A stretch of DNA of 64,000 nucleotides from Chitinophaga cymbidii (GCF_007992715.1 NZ_BKAU01000001.1:1798001-1862000), one strand, 5' to 3'; positions 33,327-42,970 are shown, numbered from the stretch's first letter. The notes: generated by a model not told the origin, from the letters alone. Numbers and translations: made by a program.

Positions 33327-33419
33327 AGGCCCTGCAGTGCTTATGAAAGAGGTTTCAATGCCAGCTCCTCCTGCATAATCATAATGATGCTCCCCCGCAG
33401 AAAAGTGGATTTTCGTTTA

Positions 33420-33701
33420 TCATGAACTGATGCCGGCCATCTCGAAGGTGTTCGGCTCGAACTCGATGATGTCGTACACGGCCAGCTGGAATTTGTCGAG
33501 CGGATCTTCCGCGAGAATGTTTTCTACCTCCCGCCTGCTGGCGGCCTTGCAAAGGATGATACCACCTGTGCGGGGCTTGCGGCGGCCGGAAAGAATGAAG
33601 CGGCCTTCGCGGGCCTGCTTTTCAAGGAACGCATTATGCGCGTCAATGTAGTGGTCTATAGCCGCCACCGGGCGGATATATTGTACGAGGATGAGGTACA
33701 T
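33420..33701 (-). CDS. YciI-family protein
   Basis: 93 residues of the YciI/YCII fold (dimeric alpha-beta barrel related to Dabb). The conserved His-Asp pair is at HYIDAHNAFLEKQ and the DPLDKFQLAVYDI strand near the C-terminus. YciI proteins are linked to small-molecule catalysis such as dehalogenation-like or transferase side reactions, but most have no known role. It stands alone between msrB and the DUF4836 gene. Confidence 0.82.
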   Translation of the reverse strand: MYLILVQYIRPVAAIDHYIDAHNAFLEKQAREGRFILSGRRKPRTGGIILCKAASRREVENILAEDPLDKFQLAVYDIIEFEPNTFEMAGISS

Positions 33702-33828
33702 AGCTTAGCGGTCTTTCAGTAAGTAAATGGTTAAAAATCAGAATATTTGCAAAGGTAGATAAATTGTTGATAGTAGCCGCTTTCCTGCCGGATATCAATA
33801 AAATTAAACGTATTAGCAAAAAACCTTG

Positions 33829-33836
33829 TATTTTTA
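33829..33836 (+). promoter_or_regulatory. Candidate -7 box for the DUF4836 gene
   Basis: TATTTTTA, one mismatch from TAnnTTTG, 37 nt before ATG 33874. Confidence 0.4.
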
Positions 33837-33873
33837 CCCGTAATTTTCAAATCCATTTAACATTCACCTCTTT

Positions 33874-35589
33874 ATGAAAAGAACGCTTACAAGGGCACTC
33901 CTCTCTATGACCGGAGCCGCCATGCTGTTGTTAGCCGCATGTTCCAAAACCCCCGAACAAGGAAAACACATTCCGAAATCGGCAGCACTGGTACTCGGGA
34001 TCAACTCCAAACAAATACAGCAAAAGCTGGTGACAGAAGGCCTCACTGTGGAAAAGCTCTTCGAATCCCTCCAGCAGAAAGATACCAGCAACGCAATGAC
34101 AAAAGCCATGAAGGAAGCGGAAAATTCCGGCGTGGACCTGCAAAGCGATGTGTATGTCGCCATGGTGCCCGGTGAAAGCGGACCGGCTTATATTGCTGCA
34201 TACGCTGCCCTGAAAGACGCTTCCAAATTCGAAGCGTTCATCAAGGAAAAATCAAAGAAAGAAGTAAAAGCCGGTACCGACTTTAAATATGTAGCGGATG
34301 AAAATGGCAATGGTGTGCTGGGTTTCGACAAGAACATGGTCATCGGCATTTTCGGCTTCGACCCGAACAGCGCCCGCTTTGGCGGCAGAGATCAGACCCC
34401 CGGCGGGCTGGACGAGAAAAGCGCTACCGACATACTGAATAACCTCTTCCATATGAAAGCGGACGAATCCATTGCGGGCGTTGAGTCTTTCAAAGCGGTA
34501 CACAAAGAAAAAGGAGACGTGGTATTCTGGATGAGCAGCGAGCAGATCTATGCCTTCAATCCCGGTACGCCTACCGGTATGGGAGCGCTCATGTCCAACA
34601 ATATGAAAAAGCTCACCGCCGGCTCTTTCCAGACAGCCGCCGTGCATTTCGAAAACGGCAAGATCCGGGTGAACAGCCTCTCTTACGCCGGCAAGGAAAT
34701 GCAGGATATCATGAAGAAATACCCGATGGAGAAAGTGAACATCAGCATGCTGGAAAACTATCCTTCAGAGGATATCTTCGGTTTTGCGCTGCTGAACTTC
34801 GACCTCCGCATGATCGGCGATATCATCAAGCTCGTTGGAATGGACGGCCTCGCGAACGTGGGCCTGGCGGAAGCCGGTCTTACGCTGGACGATATCCTGA
34901 AAGCCTTCAAAGGCGAACTGGCGCTCATCGGCTCTGACTTCTCCGTGAAAAGCCAGCCCTCCGAATGGGACTCTTCCTATAAAGTGACCAAGCCCGAACT
35001 GAAATGGGTATTCAATATGAAGGTGGGCGATAAAGCCGCTTTTGAAAAAGTAATGAACTCCCCGATGGTGGGACAAATGTTCACCAAACAAGGTGAGGAG
35101 TACGTGCCGAACCAGCCGCTCGGTCCCGTTGCCGTGTCTATCAACGACAAACGCATCCTGGCTGCTTCAGACGCATCCCTGCTCTCTGCTTACGATGCCG
35201 GTAAAGGCAAGGCCAACGTGGAAAGCAGTGTGCTGAGCAAAACGAAAGGAAGCGTAATGAGCATGTACCTGAGCGTGGAAAAACTGGTGAACAACATTCC
35301 CGCGGAAGAAATGAAGCTGCCGGACAGCGTGCTGAACGATCTGAAAGGTCTGCTGAAAGATTTCACCGTGGTAACCGAGCCTTCCAGCGGAAAAACACAG
35401 AAATCCGTACTGGAACTGAATTTCAAGAACGAAAATCAGAACACGCTCGTGCAGATCACCAACTTCACCACCAAAATGTACAACTACTACATGGCGAAGA
35501 AAGCGGAAGAAGATGCGATGTGGGGCGAACCAGTAACCGACACTACAACGGCCATCGTGGATTCTGCCATTGCGGTACCAGCTCAATAA
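33874..35589 (+). CDS. DUF4836 lipoprotein
   Basis: 571 residues. Lipobox MLLLAAC, then HIPKSAALVLGINSKQI, the typical opening of the DUF4836 family found in Bacteroidota. The body alternates beta strands and helices with a repeated two-domain arrangement (GQMFTKQGEEYVPNQPLG is a family segment). The C-terminus is acidic and low in structure. Function is not established; it is probably periplasmic or outer-membrane facing. A strong terminator follows it, so it is likely a single-gene unit. Confidence 0.85.
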   Translation: MKRTLTRALLSMTGAAMLLLAACSKTPEQGKHIPKSAALVLGINSKQIQQKLVTEGLTVEKLFESLQQKDTSNAMTKAMKEAENSGVDLQSDVYVAMVPGESGPAYIAAYAALKDASKFEAFIKEKSKKEVKAGTDFKYVADENGNGVLGFDKNMVIGIFGFDPNSARFGGRDQTPGGLDEKSATDILNNLFHMKADESIAGVESFKAVHKEKGDVVFWMSSEQIYAFNPGTPTGMGALMSNNMKKLTAGSFQTAAVHFENGKIRVNSLSYAGKEMQDIMKKYPMEKVNISMLENYPSEDIFGFALLNFDLRMIGDIIKLVGMDGLANVGLAEAGLTLDDILKAFKGELALIGSDFSVKSQPSEWDSSYKVTKPELKWVFNMKVGDKAAFEKVMNSPMVGQMFTKQGEEYVPNQPLGPVAVSINDKRILAASDASLLSAYDAGKGKANVESSVLSKTKGSVMSMYLSVEKLVNNIPAEEMKLPDSVLNDLKGLLKDFTVVTEPSSGKTQKSVLELNFKNENQNTLVQITNFTTKMYNYYMAKKAEEDAMWGEPVTDTTTAIVDSAIAVPAQ

Positions 35590-35606
35590 AAATATCCGAT
35601 GTTATA

Positions 35607-35645
35607 GAAAAGAGGATGTCCAGGCTGCGACATCCTCTTTTTATT
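35607..35645. terminator. Terminator after the DUF4836 gene
   Basis: 10-bp stem AGAGGATGTC/GACATCCTCT (35611-35620 with 35629-35638), then TTTTTAT. Confidence 0.88.
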
Positions 35646-35696
35646 TGCCCGTATTTTACTTTATATTTATTCTTCATCGCCCATCAAACAGATAAC

Positions 35697-36347
35697 ATGG
35701 AGATCCAGCTTTCTGCGGTGGTGCCCGTTCCGCTGCGTGAAAAAGTGCTACAGCAGCAGTCGGACATCTGGAACCGCGACATCCGTTTCCTGCCCGCACA
35801 GACCATCAAGATAAAAGCGCCCTCGGGCACCGGCAAAACCACGCTGGTGCACTATCTCTATAATATCCGTTACGATTATACCGGCAGCATTTCGGTGGAT
35901 GGAAAGCCCTGGTCTTCCTTCAGCAAAGATCAGCTGGCGGCCATCCGGCAGCAACAGATCAGCGTGGTGTTCCAGGACCTGCGCCTGTTCGATCAGCTGA
36001 CAGCGCTGGAAAACATCGAGCTGAAAAGAGTGATGAGCCCGCAGCCTTACCATCCGCAGGAAAAGATTCGCGAAATGGCGGACCGCCTCGGGGTCAGCCA
36101 TGTGCTGAACCAGAGCAGCGCCACTTTGTCCTACGGCGAAAAGCAGCGCATCGCCATCATCCGCGCGCTGATGCAGCCGTTTCAATGGCTGATGATGGAC
36201 GAGCCTTTCAGCCACCTGGACGAAGCCAATACGGAAAAGGCGGCGAAGCTGATCGCCGAGGAATGCCGCGCCCGCAATGCGGGCTTTGTGCTCACGGACC
36301 TGGACCACGATAACCATTTTGATTACCAAGTGACCTATCTTCTTTAG
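35697..36347 (+). CDS. ABC transporter ATP-binding subunit with non-canonical signature
   Basis: 216 residues, LolD/FtsE-sized. ATG 35697 starts 10 or so residues before the first strand. Walker A is APSGTGKTT (Ala replaces the first Gly), Q-loop is VVFQDLRLFDQ, the signature is LSYGEKQRIAI (LSGGQ altered to LSYGE), Walker B is WLMMDEPFSHLD. The H-loop region reads TDLDHD. Changes are mild and compatible with ATPase activity. It is followed 3 nt later by its permease, so the pair is a MacB/FtsX-type exporter or envelope ABC system. Substrate unknown. Confidence 0.85.
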   Translation: MEIQLSAVVPVPLREKVLQQQSDIWNRDIRFLPAQTIKIKAPSGTGKTTLVHYLYNIRYDYTGSISVDGKPWSSFSKDQLAAIRQQQISVVFQDLRLFDQLTALENIELKRVMSPQPYHPQEKIREMADRLGVSHVLNQSSATLSYGEKQRIAIIRALMQPFQWLMMDEPFSHLDEANTEKAAKLIAEECRARNAGFVLTDLDHDNHFDYQVTYLL

Positions 36348-36349
36348 CC

Positions 36350-37537
36350 ATGCATTTTTACCAGATACTGAAAAAGATCATCCGCACCGGCGTTGGAAAA
36401 GGGCGCTTCCTCATGGCGGCCGTCGGCCTGGGAATAGCCATGCTGCTCATCCTGGTGGCGCTGCAGGTACATCATAATTTCAATGAGCTGCTTTATGGCG
36501 AACGCAACCAGAATGAGCGGGCGGACTTTCTGGTGATCAATAAAACGATCACCAATGAAATGATGGGCAATAACGCGCTGAGCACATTTACGCCCGCGGA
36601 GATCGACGATTTTAAAAAGCAGCCTTTTGTAGATGACTTCGGCGTTATCACAGCGGGCGCTTACAATGTAAAAATGGTGGCGAACCAGCTGGGCTTTTCC
36701 ACCGAGCTTTTCTTTGAAGCGGTGCCGGACAGTTTTATTGATGTGAAAACGGACCAATGGAAATGGCAGCAGGGCCAGCAGGAAGTGCCTGTGATCGTGC
36801 CCAGCGATTTCCTGGATATGTTCAACTTCGGTTTTGCGATGGGCAACAACATCCCGCAGTTCTCCGAAGAAACCGTGTCTTCCCTCTCACCCGGCATCGT
36901 CATCAGCCAGGGCATGCGCAGCAGCCAGTTCAACGGGCGCATCGTAGGGTTTTCAGACAGGATCTCTACCGTGCTGGTGCCTTTGTCTTTCATGGAGTGG
37001 GCGAACAGCGTTTACGGGGAAGGACAGGCGAAACCACCTTCGCGGGTGATCATCAAAACAAAAGACCCCAGCAATCCCGTGCTGACGGATTACCTGGACC
37101 AACACGGCTATTCCACCAACAAGGAAAAGACCAAATACAGCAAAGTCCGCGTGATCGTGCAGACGATCGTAAGCGTGGTAGGGTTCTTCGGCATTGTATT
37201 GCTGATGTTCGCCCTGCTGGTGTTCAGCATGTTCATTCAGCTGGTGATCGCTTCCTGTAAAAAGGAAATACGGCTGCTGATCACGCTGGGCGCGGCGCCG
37301 CGGCAATTGCAGCGCTACCTGCTCAAACAGTTCGTGCCGCTTTACATTGTGATCGGCCTGCTGGCACTGGTGCTGGTGGCAGGGCTGCAGTGGTGGGCAG
37401 CGGGGCTGCTGGCCAAACACCAGATGTTCGTGCCCTCGCTGCCGGGTGTGATCACCTTCGCGGCTGCCGTGACCATCCTGGTGCTGGTGTATCTCGTGAA
37501 CCTGTTCGCCGTGAAAAAGCATATCGCCGGAATGTAA
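36350..37537 (+). CDS. FtsX/MacB-like ABC permease
   Basis: 395 residues. One N-terminal helix (FLMAAVGLGIAMLLILVALQV), a periplasmic domain of about 220 residues, then three C-terminal helices, the topology of the FtsX/LolC/MacB permease family. The last helix ends YLVNLFAVKKHIAGM. The cytosolic loop after the second helix (CKKEIRLLITLGAAPRQLQRYLL) fits a coupling element for the ATPase encoded just upstream (3-nt gap). A Dabb lipoprotein gene starts 26 nt downstream. Cargo is unknown; such systems may export lipids or regulate envelope hydrolases. Confidence 0.83.
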   Translation: MHFYQILKKIIRTGVGKGRFLMAAVGLGIAMLLILVALQVHHNFNELLYGERNQNERADFLVINKTITNEMMGNNALSTFTPAEIDDFKKQPFVDDFGVITAGAYNVKMVANQLGFSTELFFEAVPDSFIDVKTDQWKWQQGQQEVPVIVPSDFLDMFNFGFAMGNNIPQFSEETVSSLSPGIVISQGMRSSQFNGRIVGFSDRISTVLVPLSFMEWANSVYGEGQAKPPSRVIIKTKDPSNPVLTDYLDQHGYSTNKEKTKYSKVRVIVQTIVSVVGFFGIVLLMFALLVFSMFIQLVIASCKKEIRLLITLGAAPRQLQRYLLKQFVPLYIVIGLLALVLVAGLQWWAAGLLAKHQMFVPSLPGVITFAAAVTILVLVYLVNLFAVKKHIAGM

Positions 37538-37563
37538 ACACTTCAATCATCAAATACTGGACA

Positions 37564-38022
37564 ATGAAAAAAGCCCTTATCGTTTTATTCACCCTTGCCG
37601 CCTGCCAGAGCGCTCCCAAAGAGGCTGCGCAGCAGGACAGCTTGACTTTTCAGGACGGAAAAGCTAACTTGTCTCCCGTTCAAAATACATTAGCCATGCC
37701 CGCAACAAAAAAATTCGTGCACGTTGTAAATTTTTATCTGAAACCGGGCCTTTCTCCGGAAGACGTAAAGAAGTTTGAGGACGGTGTGAGCACGCTCGGT
37801 AAAATTGAAAGCCTGCTGGTGTTCAACGTAGGCAAACCGGCGGGCACAGACCGCCCGGTGATCGATAAAAGCTACAGCTACTGCCTGCTCACGGTGTTCA
37901 ACGACAAGGCCGGCCATGACCTTTACCAGGAAGCGCCCATCCATCTTGAGTTTATCAAGAACTGCGAGCATCTTTGGGAAAAAGTGGTGATCTTCGATTC
38001 GGAAACGATCGACTACCAATAA
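37564..38022 (+). CDS. Dabb-domain lipoprotein
   Basis: 152 residues. The start at 37564 gives a lipoprotein signal ending TLAAC. A short unstructured linker follows, then a stress-responsive alpha-beta barrel (Dabb) domain beginning FVHVVNFYLKPGLSPEDVKKFE. Dabb proteins in other taxa are small dimeric barrels; catalytic members exist, but most are uncharacterised. The gene is the third in the ABC ATPase-permease series on the same strand, so it may be an accessory of that system; this is inference from position only. The longer frame from 37390 runs inside the permease gene and is rejected. Confidence 0.78.
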   Translation: MKKALIVLFTLAACQSAPKEAAQQDSLTFQDGKANLSPVQNTLAMPATKKFVHVVNFYLKPGLSPEDVKKFEDGVSTLGKIESLLVFNVGKPAGTDRPVIDKSYSYCLLTVFNDKAGHDLYQEAPIHLEFIKNCEHLWEKVVIFDSETIDYQ

Positions 38023-38040
38023 TACGGAAACGGGGTCTTG

Positions 38041-40581
38041 TCAGGCCCCGTTTTCTTCTTCATAGGGCACTACAAATGTGTGTTTCGACCGTTCGGAAGT
38101 AAGCAGGTAAGGCACGCAGAACGCGGCGGACACCACGGGCAATACAAGGTCTTTGTTGTGAAGCGCCAGGTAGCTGCCGCCCTGCAGGAGATCCGTCAGC
38201 ACATAATCCAGTATCATGGCCGCGGGGCTGAAGATCAGCAGAAAACTGAAAGTGCGCGGGAAAAGATCGCGGCGCCGGAAGAACAGGAGCACCACAAAGC
38301 CGGCGAGCACCAGCATAAAAACCGCGAACACGGCTTCCGCCAGCATCAATAGCTGTATCACTGAAATGTTCCTGCCGGGATTGGAGGCATACAGGTTTAT
38401 CCAGTACCGGTTCTGAAACGTTTCCATGTCCAGCACCGTTGCGAACATAACTAACGGGTACAACACCACGAAAAACCCGATCACCACCATGCCGCGTGTG
38501 ATGTCCCACGGCTCCTGCGTGGGATATACCTGCGGCACGGAACGCCGGTAAAAGCGCCGGCATCCATAGATAAACAAAGCCGTGCAGGCGATCGCTACGC
38601 CCAATACCATCCAGTTAAGGCCGCCACCCACGGTTTTCCCCACTGCACCAGGCTTCCAGGTAAAGCGGAACCCGCACAGCTTTTGCAGCTTGTTCATATC
38701 CCGCACGTATTGCGTTATCTCGTCCGGCCGCAGATGATCCCTCAGCGTAACGAGCTGGTATTGCAGCGATACGGAGTTTTCATATACTTTGGGCGCGAAG
38801 GTGAGATCGTATGCCGCTTGTTTGATGGACAAAGGAGGATCGGCCAGGCTCCATTTTTTCGGGAATTTGATGTGGATGTACTGTTTGATGTTGCAGGGAT
38901 AGGGGAGGCCCAGCGGCTCCGTGCGGCTGTCGTCCGTACTTACGATCTTGTCCGTCAGCAGATGCGCGGAGGTGTTGAAAACCCAGAGGTCAGGCTGCAG
39001 GCTGTCTGCTTTCCAGGGGTTGCTGATCCGGTAGCGCTCCTTCACCCGGATGATATTCTCCACTTCATCATCTGCAATGCTCATAGAATCTTCCAGCTCC
39101 GCATCGCCATACAGATCAGAATAGAAATCCCTGTAGGAAGTTTGCAGACTGTTCCGGCTTTGCTCCGCGAGAAGGTTGCGCAGGTTGTCCGCATGATACC
39201 CGGAGTACTCGGTGCTGACTTCCAGCATGGCTTCGCCATTTCGTGTATCCGGTAGTGTTATATTCTCTTCCGCGAAGATGCCGCCGGTTTTCCTGACCGG
39301 TATCTGCGAAAGGCTTGTGGTGGTATCCGTAATCACCAGCGCCAGTCCGTATGCGGGATTATACCGGTCTTTCAGCCGGCCGCGCTGGTAGCTGGCCGTG
39401 GCGTCTACCCAGTACGTATCGTCATGGAGGCGGATGCGGGTGATCGCGTGATTGAAGCGGTCCGGGCTGGGCAGCTTGCCGGCTATTTTATCGCGGTATT
39501 CGGTGTGCACGTAGGCCATATCGGCTTCGATGCCCACGGCGCGGAGCAGGGCGCAGAGCAGCAGGGATTTATCCTTGCAGTCGCCGAAGCGCTGTTTGCA
39601 GACTTTCTCCGGGGCGTTCGGCTGATGCGAGTATTCGCCCATTTCAATGCCCATGTACCGGATATCGTCCTGCACAAAGCGGATAGCGGCCAGCAGGTAT
39701 TTTTCCTTGCTGCCGTCCGCCTGTTTTTTAAGCGAGGCCACCCGCGCGTTGATCTCCGGGCCGGACAGCGGGATGTTGCTTACCTGCAGGCCCCATTCCG
39801 CCACCTCTTTCCAGTTCTGAAACTCGCTGACCTGCGTATGCGGATAACTGGTATACCAGCGCGGAAGGTTTCCCCGATCGTCGTCCGTTATGTGAACGGT
39901 ATCCTGCAGGTCCCATTCATACAGCACCAGGCCGTTATAATTTCTTTTTTCCGGTTCCGGCGAGCCGTTGATCTTTTTAAAAGACAGCTGCCGGGATGGA
40001 CTGACCAGCATCGTCTTGTAAAAATTCATGATCGGCTCATAAGCGGTGAAGTAGAACGTATGGCTGAATTTGTTTTTGTAGATGGGGTTTTCGCCGATGA
40101 TGGAATAGGCGTATTCGATCTGGTCGCCTTTGCGCACGTCTTCCACGATGAGATAGGCGCTGTGGATGCCGCTGTAGATGAACATGGACAATTCCGTTTC
40201 CTGCTGCAGCACCTTGAATTTGGAGGGGTCCAGCCGGTTGATGACCTGGCCGTTGCGGCGGATGACCACCTGGTGAAACTGCAGCTTTTCGTAGGAAGGG
40301 TCATATTCCACGGTGATCTCCGAGCCGTTCTGAATCCCCGCTTCCGACACGATCTGGCGGATGATATGGCGGTAAACGGTCTGCTTTTCCACATGCCGCT
40401 GCTCTTCGAACAGCAGCTGGTAATATCCTTCGCTGATCTCTTTCAGATTGGCCCTGCGCGTGAGGTCCGGCTGATAGGGCACCAGCCAGGCTGGTGCCGG
40501 CGCGGTGGAAAAGTTCCTGCCCTGTGCGCACAGCAGCGCAGGGAGCAGCAGGAGGCTTAGCAGGAAGGGATAAAGGCGCAT
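38041..40581 (-). CDS. DUF3857/transglutaminase-like membrane protein
   Basis: 846 residues with a Sec signal (FLLSLLLLPALLCAQ). DUF3857 covers about residues 60-230, and a transglutaminase-like core follows with the papain-type triad: Cys in RFGDCKDKS (about 333), His in RFNHAITRI and Asp in YWVDATASY. The C-terminal quarter has four or five hydrophobic helices (for example WMVLGVAIACTALFIYG). The usual DUF3857-transglutaminase proteins are soluble and exported, so the membrane domain is an addition. The protein would sit with its catalytic part in the periplasm. Function unknown; cross-linking or peptide cleavage is possible. Confidence 0.85.
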   Translation of the reverse strand: MRLYPFLLSLLLLPALLCAQGRNFSTAPAPAWLVPYQPDLTRRANLKEISEGYYQLLFEEQRHVEKQTVYRHIIRQIVSEAGIQNGSEITVEYDPSYEKLQFHQVVIRRNGQVINRLDPSKFKVLQQETELSMFIYSGIHSAYLIVEDVRKGDQIEYAYSIIGENPIYKNKFSHTFYFTAYEPIMNFYKTMLVSPSRQLSFKKINGSPEPEKRNYNGLVLYEWDLQDTVHITDDDRGNLPRWYTSYPHTQVSEFQNWKEVAEWGLQVSNIPLSGPEINARVASLKKQADGSKEKYLLAAIRFVQDDIRYMGIEMGEYSHQPNAPEKVCKQRFGDCKDKSLLLCALLRAVGIEADMAYVHTEYRDKIAGKLPSPDRFNHAITRIRLHDDTYWVDATASYQRGRLKDRYNPAYGLALVITDTTTSLSQIPVRKTGGIFAEENITLPDTRNGEAMLEVSTEYSGYHADNLRNLLAEQSRNSLQTSYRDFYSDLYGDAELEDSMSIADDEVENIIRVKERYRISNPWKADSLQPDLWVFNTSAHLLTDKIVSTDDSRTEPLGLPYPCNIKQYIHIKFPKKWSLADPPLSIKQAAYDLTFAPKVYENSVSLQYQLVTLRDHLRPDEITQYVRDMNKLQKLCGFRFTWKPGAVGKTVGGGLNWMVLGVAIACTALFIYGCRRFYRRSVPQVYPTQEPWDITRGMVVIGFFVVLYPLVMFATVLDMETFQNRYWINLYASNPGRNISVIQLLMLAEAVFAVFMLVLAGFVVLLFFRRRDLFPRTFSFLLIFSPAAMILDYVLTDLLQGGSYLALHNKDLVLPVVSAAFCVPYLLTSERSKHTFVVPYEEENGA

Positions 40582-40601
40582 GAGATAAAATATATCGTAA
40601 A

Positions 40602-41693
40602 CTAGTATTCTACCGTCAACGCATATACGGCGAAAGTGGCCAGCCAGTGTTCACCGGCATAGTCGCCACTGGCTACATGCGGCAGGGCTGCATGCAGGTG
40701 GCGGTTGGCCATTTCCCGGATGGCGCCGCTATTGGCGCCGGCGTGCCGTGCAATGCCGTAGAGGCACCACGCGCGGCTCAGATTCAGGCCGTCCAGGTGC
40801 ACCAGCTTGCCGTCCGTACGGTCATTCACGGTAGCGGTCTGGAACAGTGATGTTTCTTTTTCGAACAGTCCGGGCAGAAATGCTTTTACCCAGCGCTGGT
40901 ATTCGCCGGCCGGCAATATCCGCCACATCAGGTCCGCTTCTTCGAGGCAGGGAGAGAGGAAGTCGTAGCCACCCGGTTCCCAGGCAGCGGGACAATCACG
41001 GTCCTTTGCATAGAAGCGCATCGCGGCATCGCGGATGGAGGATTGCAAGGCGGTATCTTTCGTGAGGCTTGCGTAATCCCAGGCCAGGCGCAGGCCAAAG
41101 GCCAGGTTGGTATGCTCGCCCACACGGATCGGGTAAGCGATCTTTTTGAGGAAATCCTGGTAGGCCTTGCTGAAGAACCACGCCAGCGGCGCGATGTTGC
41201 GCCGTAGTTCCCTGGCCATCGGATCGTTCCAGGTGATCAGCTCGGACTGCAATTGCAGCAGCCAGCTCCAGCCGTAGATCCGTTCAAAGCCTTTGTTATC
41301 CTTGCTCCGGAAGATCTCCAGTTCTGTGCGGATGTTTTCGGCGGAGAGATTTTCCGCCAGCTTTTTTCGTATCAGCGTGGCATTCGGCATGTCCGGAAAG
41401 GTCTTTAATAACCGTATCAGCATCCAGTGGCCATGCACGCTGCTGTGCCAGTCGAAGCAGCCATAAAATGCAGGGTGATAGGTTTTGGGCGATTTGATCA
41501 GGGAAGTGTCGGGGAACACGATGCCCGTTTTGTAGGGGAACTCGTGCTGCATGCACTTCAGCGGCAGCTGTGCAAAATGCATGGCGCCTTCGGTGGTCAG
41601 GCGCAGTTGCCCGTTCTTCTCTTCGTATAACGGCGTTTGTGCGTAAACGTTTGCCGCGAAAAAGCAGGTGATCAGCAGGGATGGAAATTTCAT
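40602..41693 (-). CDS. DUF2891 secreted protein
   Basis: 363 residues with a Sec signal (PSLLITCFFAANVYAQ). The DUF2891 body is rich in helices and Trp/His motifs such as HPAFYGCFDWHSSVHGHW, YGWSWLLQLQSEL and SGDYAGEHWLATFAVYAL, which suggest an (alpha/alpha) toroid like that of glycoside hydrolases. Enzyme activity is not established. Its ATG overlaps the stop of the upstream flavoprotein gene (ATGA), so the two are translated from one mRNA. Confidence 0.8.
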   Translation of the reverse strand: MKFPSLLITCFFAANVYAQTPLYEEKNGQLRLTTEGAMHFAQLPLKCMQHEFPYKTGIVFPDTSLIKSPKTYHPAFYGCFDWHSSVHGHWMLIRLLKTFPDMPNATLIRKKLAENLSAENIRTELEIFRSKDNKGFERIYGWSWLLQLQSELITWNDPMARELRRNIAPLAWFFSKAYQDFLKKIAYPIRVGEHTNLAFGLRLAWDYASLTKDTALQSSIRDAAMRFYAKDRDCPAAWEPGGYDFLSPCLEEADLMWRILPAGEYQRWVKAFLPGLFEKETSLFQTATVNDRTDGKLVHLDGLNLSRAWCLYGIARHAGANSGAIREMANRHLHAALPHVASGDYAGEHWLATFAVYALTVEY

Positions 41694-42928
41694 CGGTTCA
41701 ATAAAAGTTTGAAGTAAAAAGACGGCCTGGTGAGCTTCTTGCGAAGGTCTACTTCATAGAACATGCAGGAGATCACGTCCTTCAGTTGTTTATTTTTCAT
41801 GCCCATTTTCATCAGCCAGTTGAACAGGCGGGGATATCTTACCAGCTGCTGCAAACGGTGGCTGAGCTTCAGTTCCGGGCCAAGCACGCGGTATACGCTT
41901 TCATCATATGCCATCATCGCTTCGCCGGAAAAATTGCCGGCTTCCAGGCAGGCGGCGGCCTGTTTTGCCGCAATGGCGCCGCTGTACACGGCATTGCCGA
42001 TGCCTTCGCCCGTAAACGGATCGATCAGGAAAGCGGCATCGCCCACGAGCATGTAGCGTTCGCCGGAAAGGCGGCGTTTCCGGGAGCCGAGCGGGAGGCC
42101 GTAGCCATCCAGGCTGCTGGTCATTTCAGCATCGCGGAAGCGTTCCGCAAAGATCGGGTCCTGCTTCAGTGTATCCGTGAGGAGTGTTTTCAGGTTTACT
42201 TTCCGGTCGCGCACGGCGTCACTCAGCATGTCCATGCCTACATTGGCTTCGCCGTTTGGCAGCGGGAAGATCCAGAGATAGCCCGGCAGCAGGTTTTTCA
42301 GGAAGTGCAGTTCTATGAAGCTGTCCGCATGCATGCCCTTCACGCCTTTGTAATAGGCGCGGATGCCGGCCGCGTAGTATTTCGGTTCCATGCGGATGCC
42401 TGCTACGTCGCGGGTGAAGGAGGAATGCGCGCCGTTGGCGATGATGATGAGGTCCGCTTTCACGGTGAAGGTCCCTTTTGCGTCGGAGAGGAGGTAACCG
42501 TCTTCTTCCTGTGTATATTTATCGATGCTAACGCCTTCGAATAAACGAATATTTGGACTGCGTTTCAGTTCGTCCACCAGGAAGTTGTCGAAGTGGATGC
42601 GTTTGCAGACGAAGCCGATGGGGGCGTCCTGTGTTTTGTTGTAGTTCGGTTTGTAGGGAACGTCGAGGCGCTGGCGGCCGGGGGAAACGAAGGTCACGCC
42701 CCAGCTGTTCTCTTTTTCAATGAACTGCCGCAGGCGTTCCGCGATGCCTTTATCGATCTTTTCCAGGCCGGTGATCACTTTGCCGCTCAGGCCGTCTCCG
42801 CAGACCTTGTCGCGGGGAAAAACAGCCTTGTCCACGACCACGCAGGAAATCCCCAGGCGGTCCAGCTGCAGCGCCGCCGTTGCGCCACCCGGGCCTGCGC
42901 CGATAATACATACTGATGTGGTTATCAT
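41690..42928 (-). CDS. Geranylgeranyl-reductase-family flavoprotein
   Basis: 412 residues. The Rossmann/FAD motif is VCIIGAGPGGATAALQLDRLG at the N-terminus, followed by FPRDKVCGDGLSGK (the family block that binds FAD), and RYMLVGDAAFLIDPFTGEGIGNA, the second FAD motif. This is the digeranylgeranylglycerophospholipid/tryptophan halogenase-like reductase group, which in bacteria reduces double bonds of polyprenyl or menaquinone chains or acts in pigment pathways. ATG 42928 is supported by the promoter box just upstream. The 4-nt overlap with the DUF2891 gene couples the two. Substrate not resolved. Confidence 0.85.
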   Translation of the reverse strand: MITTSVCIIGAGPGGATAALQLDRLGISCVVVDKAVFPRDKVCGDGLSGKVITGLEKIDKGIAERLRQFIEKENSWGVTFVSPGRQRLDVPYKPNYNKTQDAPIGFVCKRIHFDNFLVDELKRSPNIRLFEGVSIDKYTQEEDGYLLSDAKGTFTVKADLIIIANGAHSSFTRDVAGIRMEPKYYAAGIRAYYKGVKGMHADSFIELHFLKNLLPGYLWIFPLPNGEANVGMDMLSDAVRDRKVNLKTLLTDTLKQDPIFAERFRDAEMTSSLDGYGLPLGSRKRRLSGERYMLVGDAAFLIDPFTGEGIGNAVYSGAIAAKQAAACLEAGNFSGEAMMAYDESVYRVLGPELKLSHRLQQLVRYPRLFNWLMKMGMKNKQLKDVISCMFYEVDLRKKLTRPSFYFKLLLNR

Positions 42929-42933
42929 AATTC

Positions 42934-42941
42934 GCCAAGAT
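42934..42941 (-). promoter_or_regulatory. Candidate -7 box of the flavoprotein operon
   Basis: Minus strand TATCTTGG resembles TAnnTTTG and ends 5 nt before the ATG at 42928. Confidence 0.4.
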
Positions 42942-42970
42942 ACGTATTCTGCCGCCGCGGAGGAAATATA

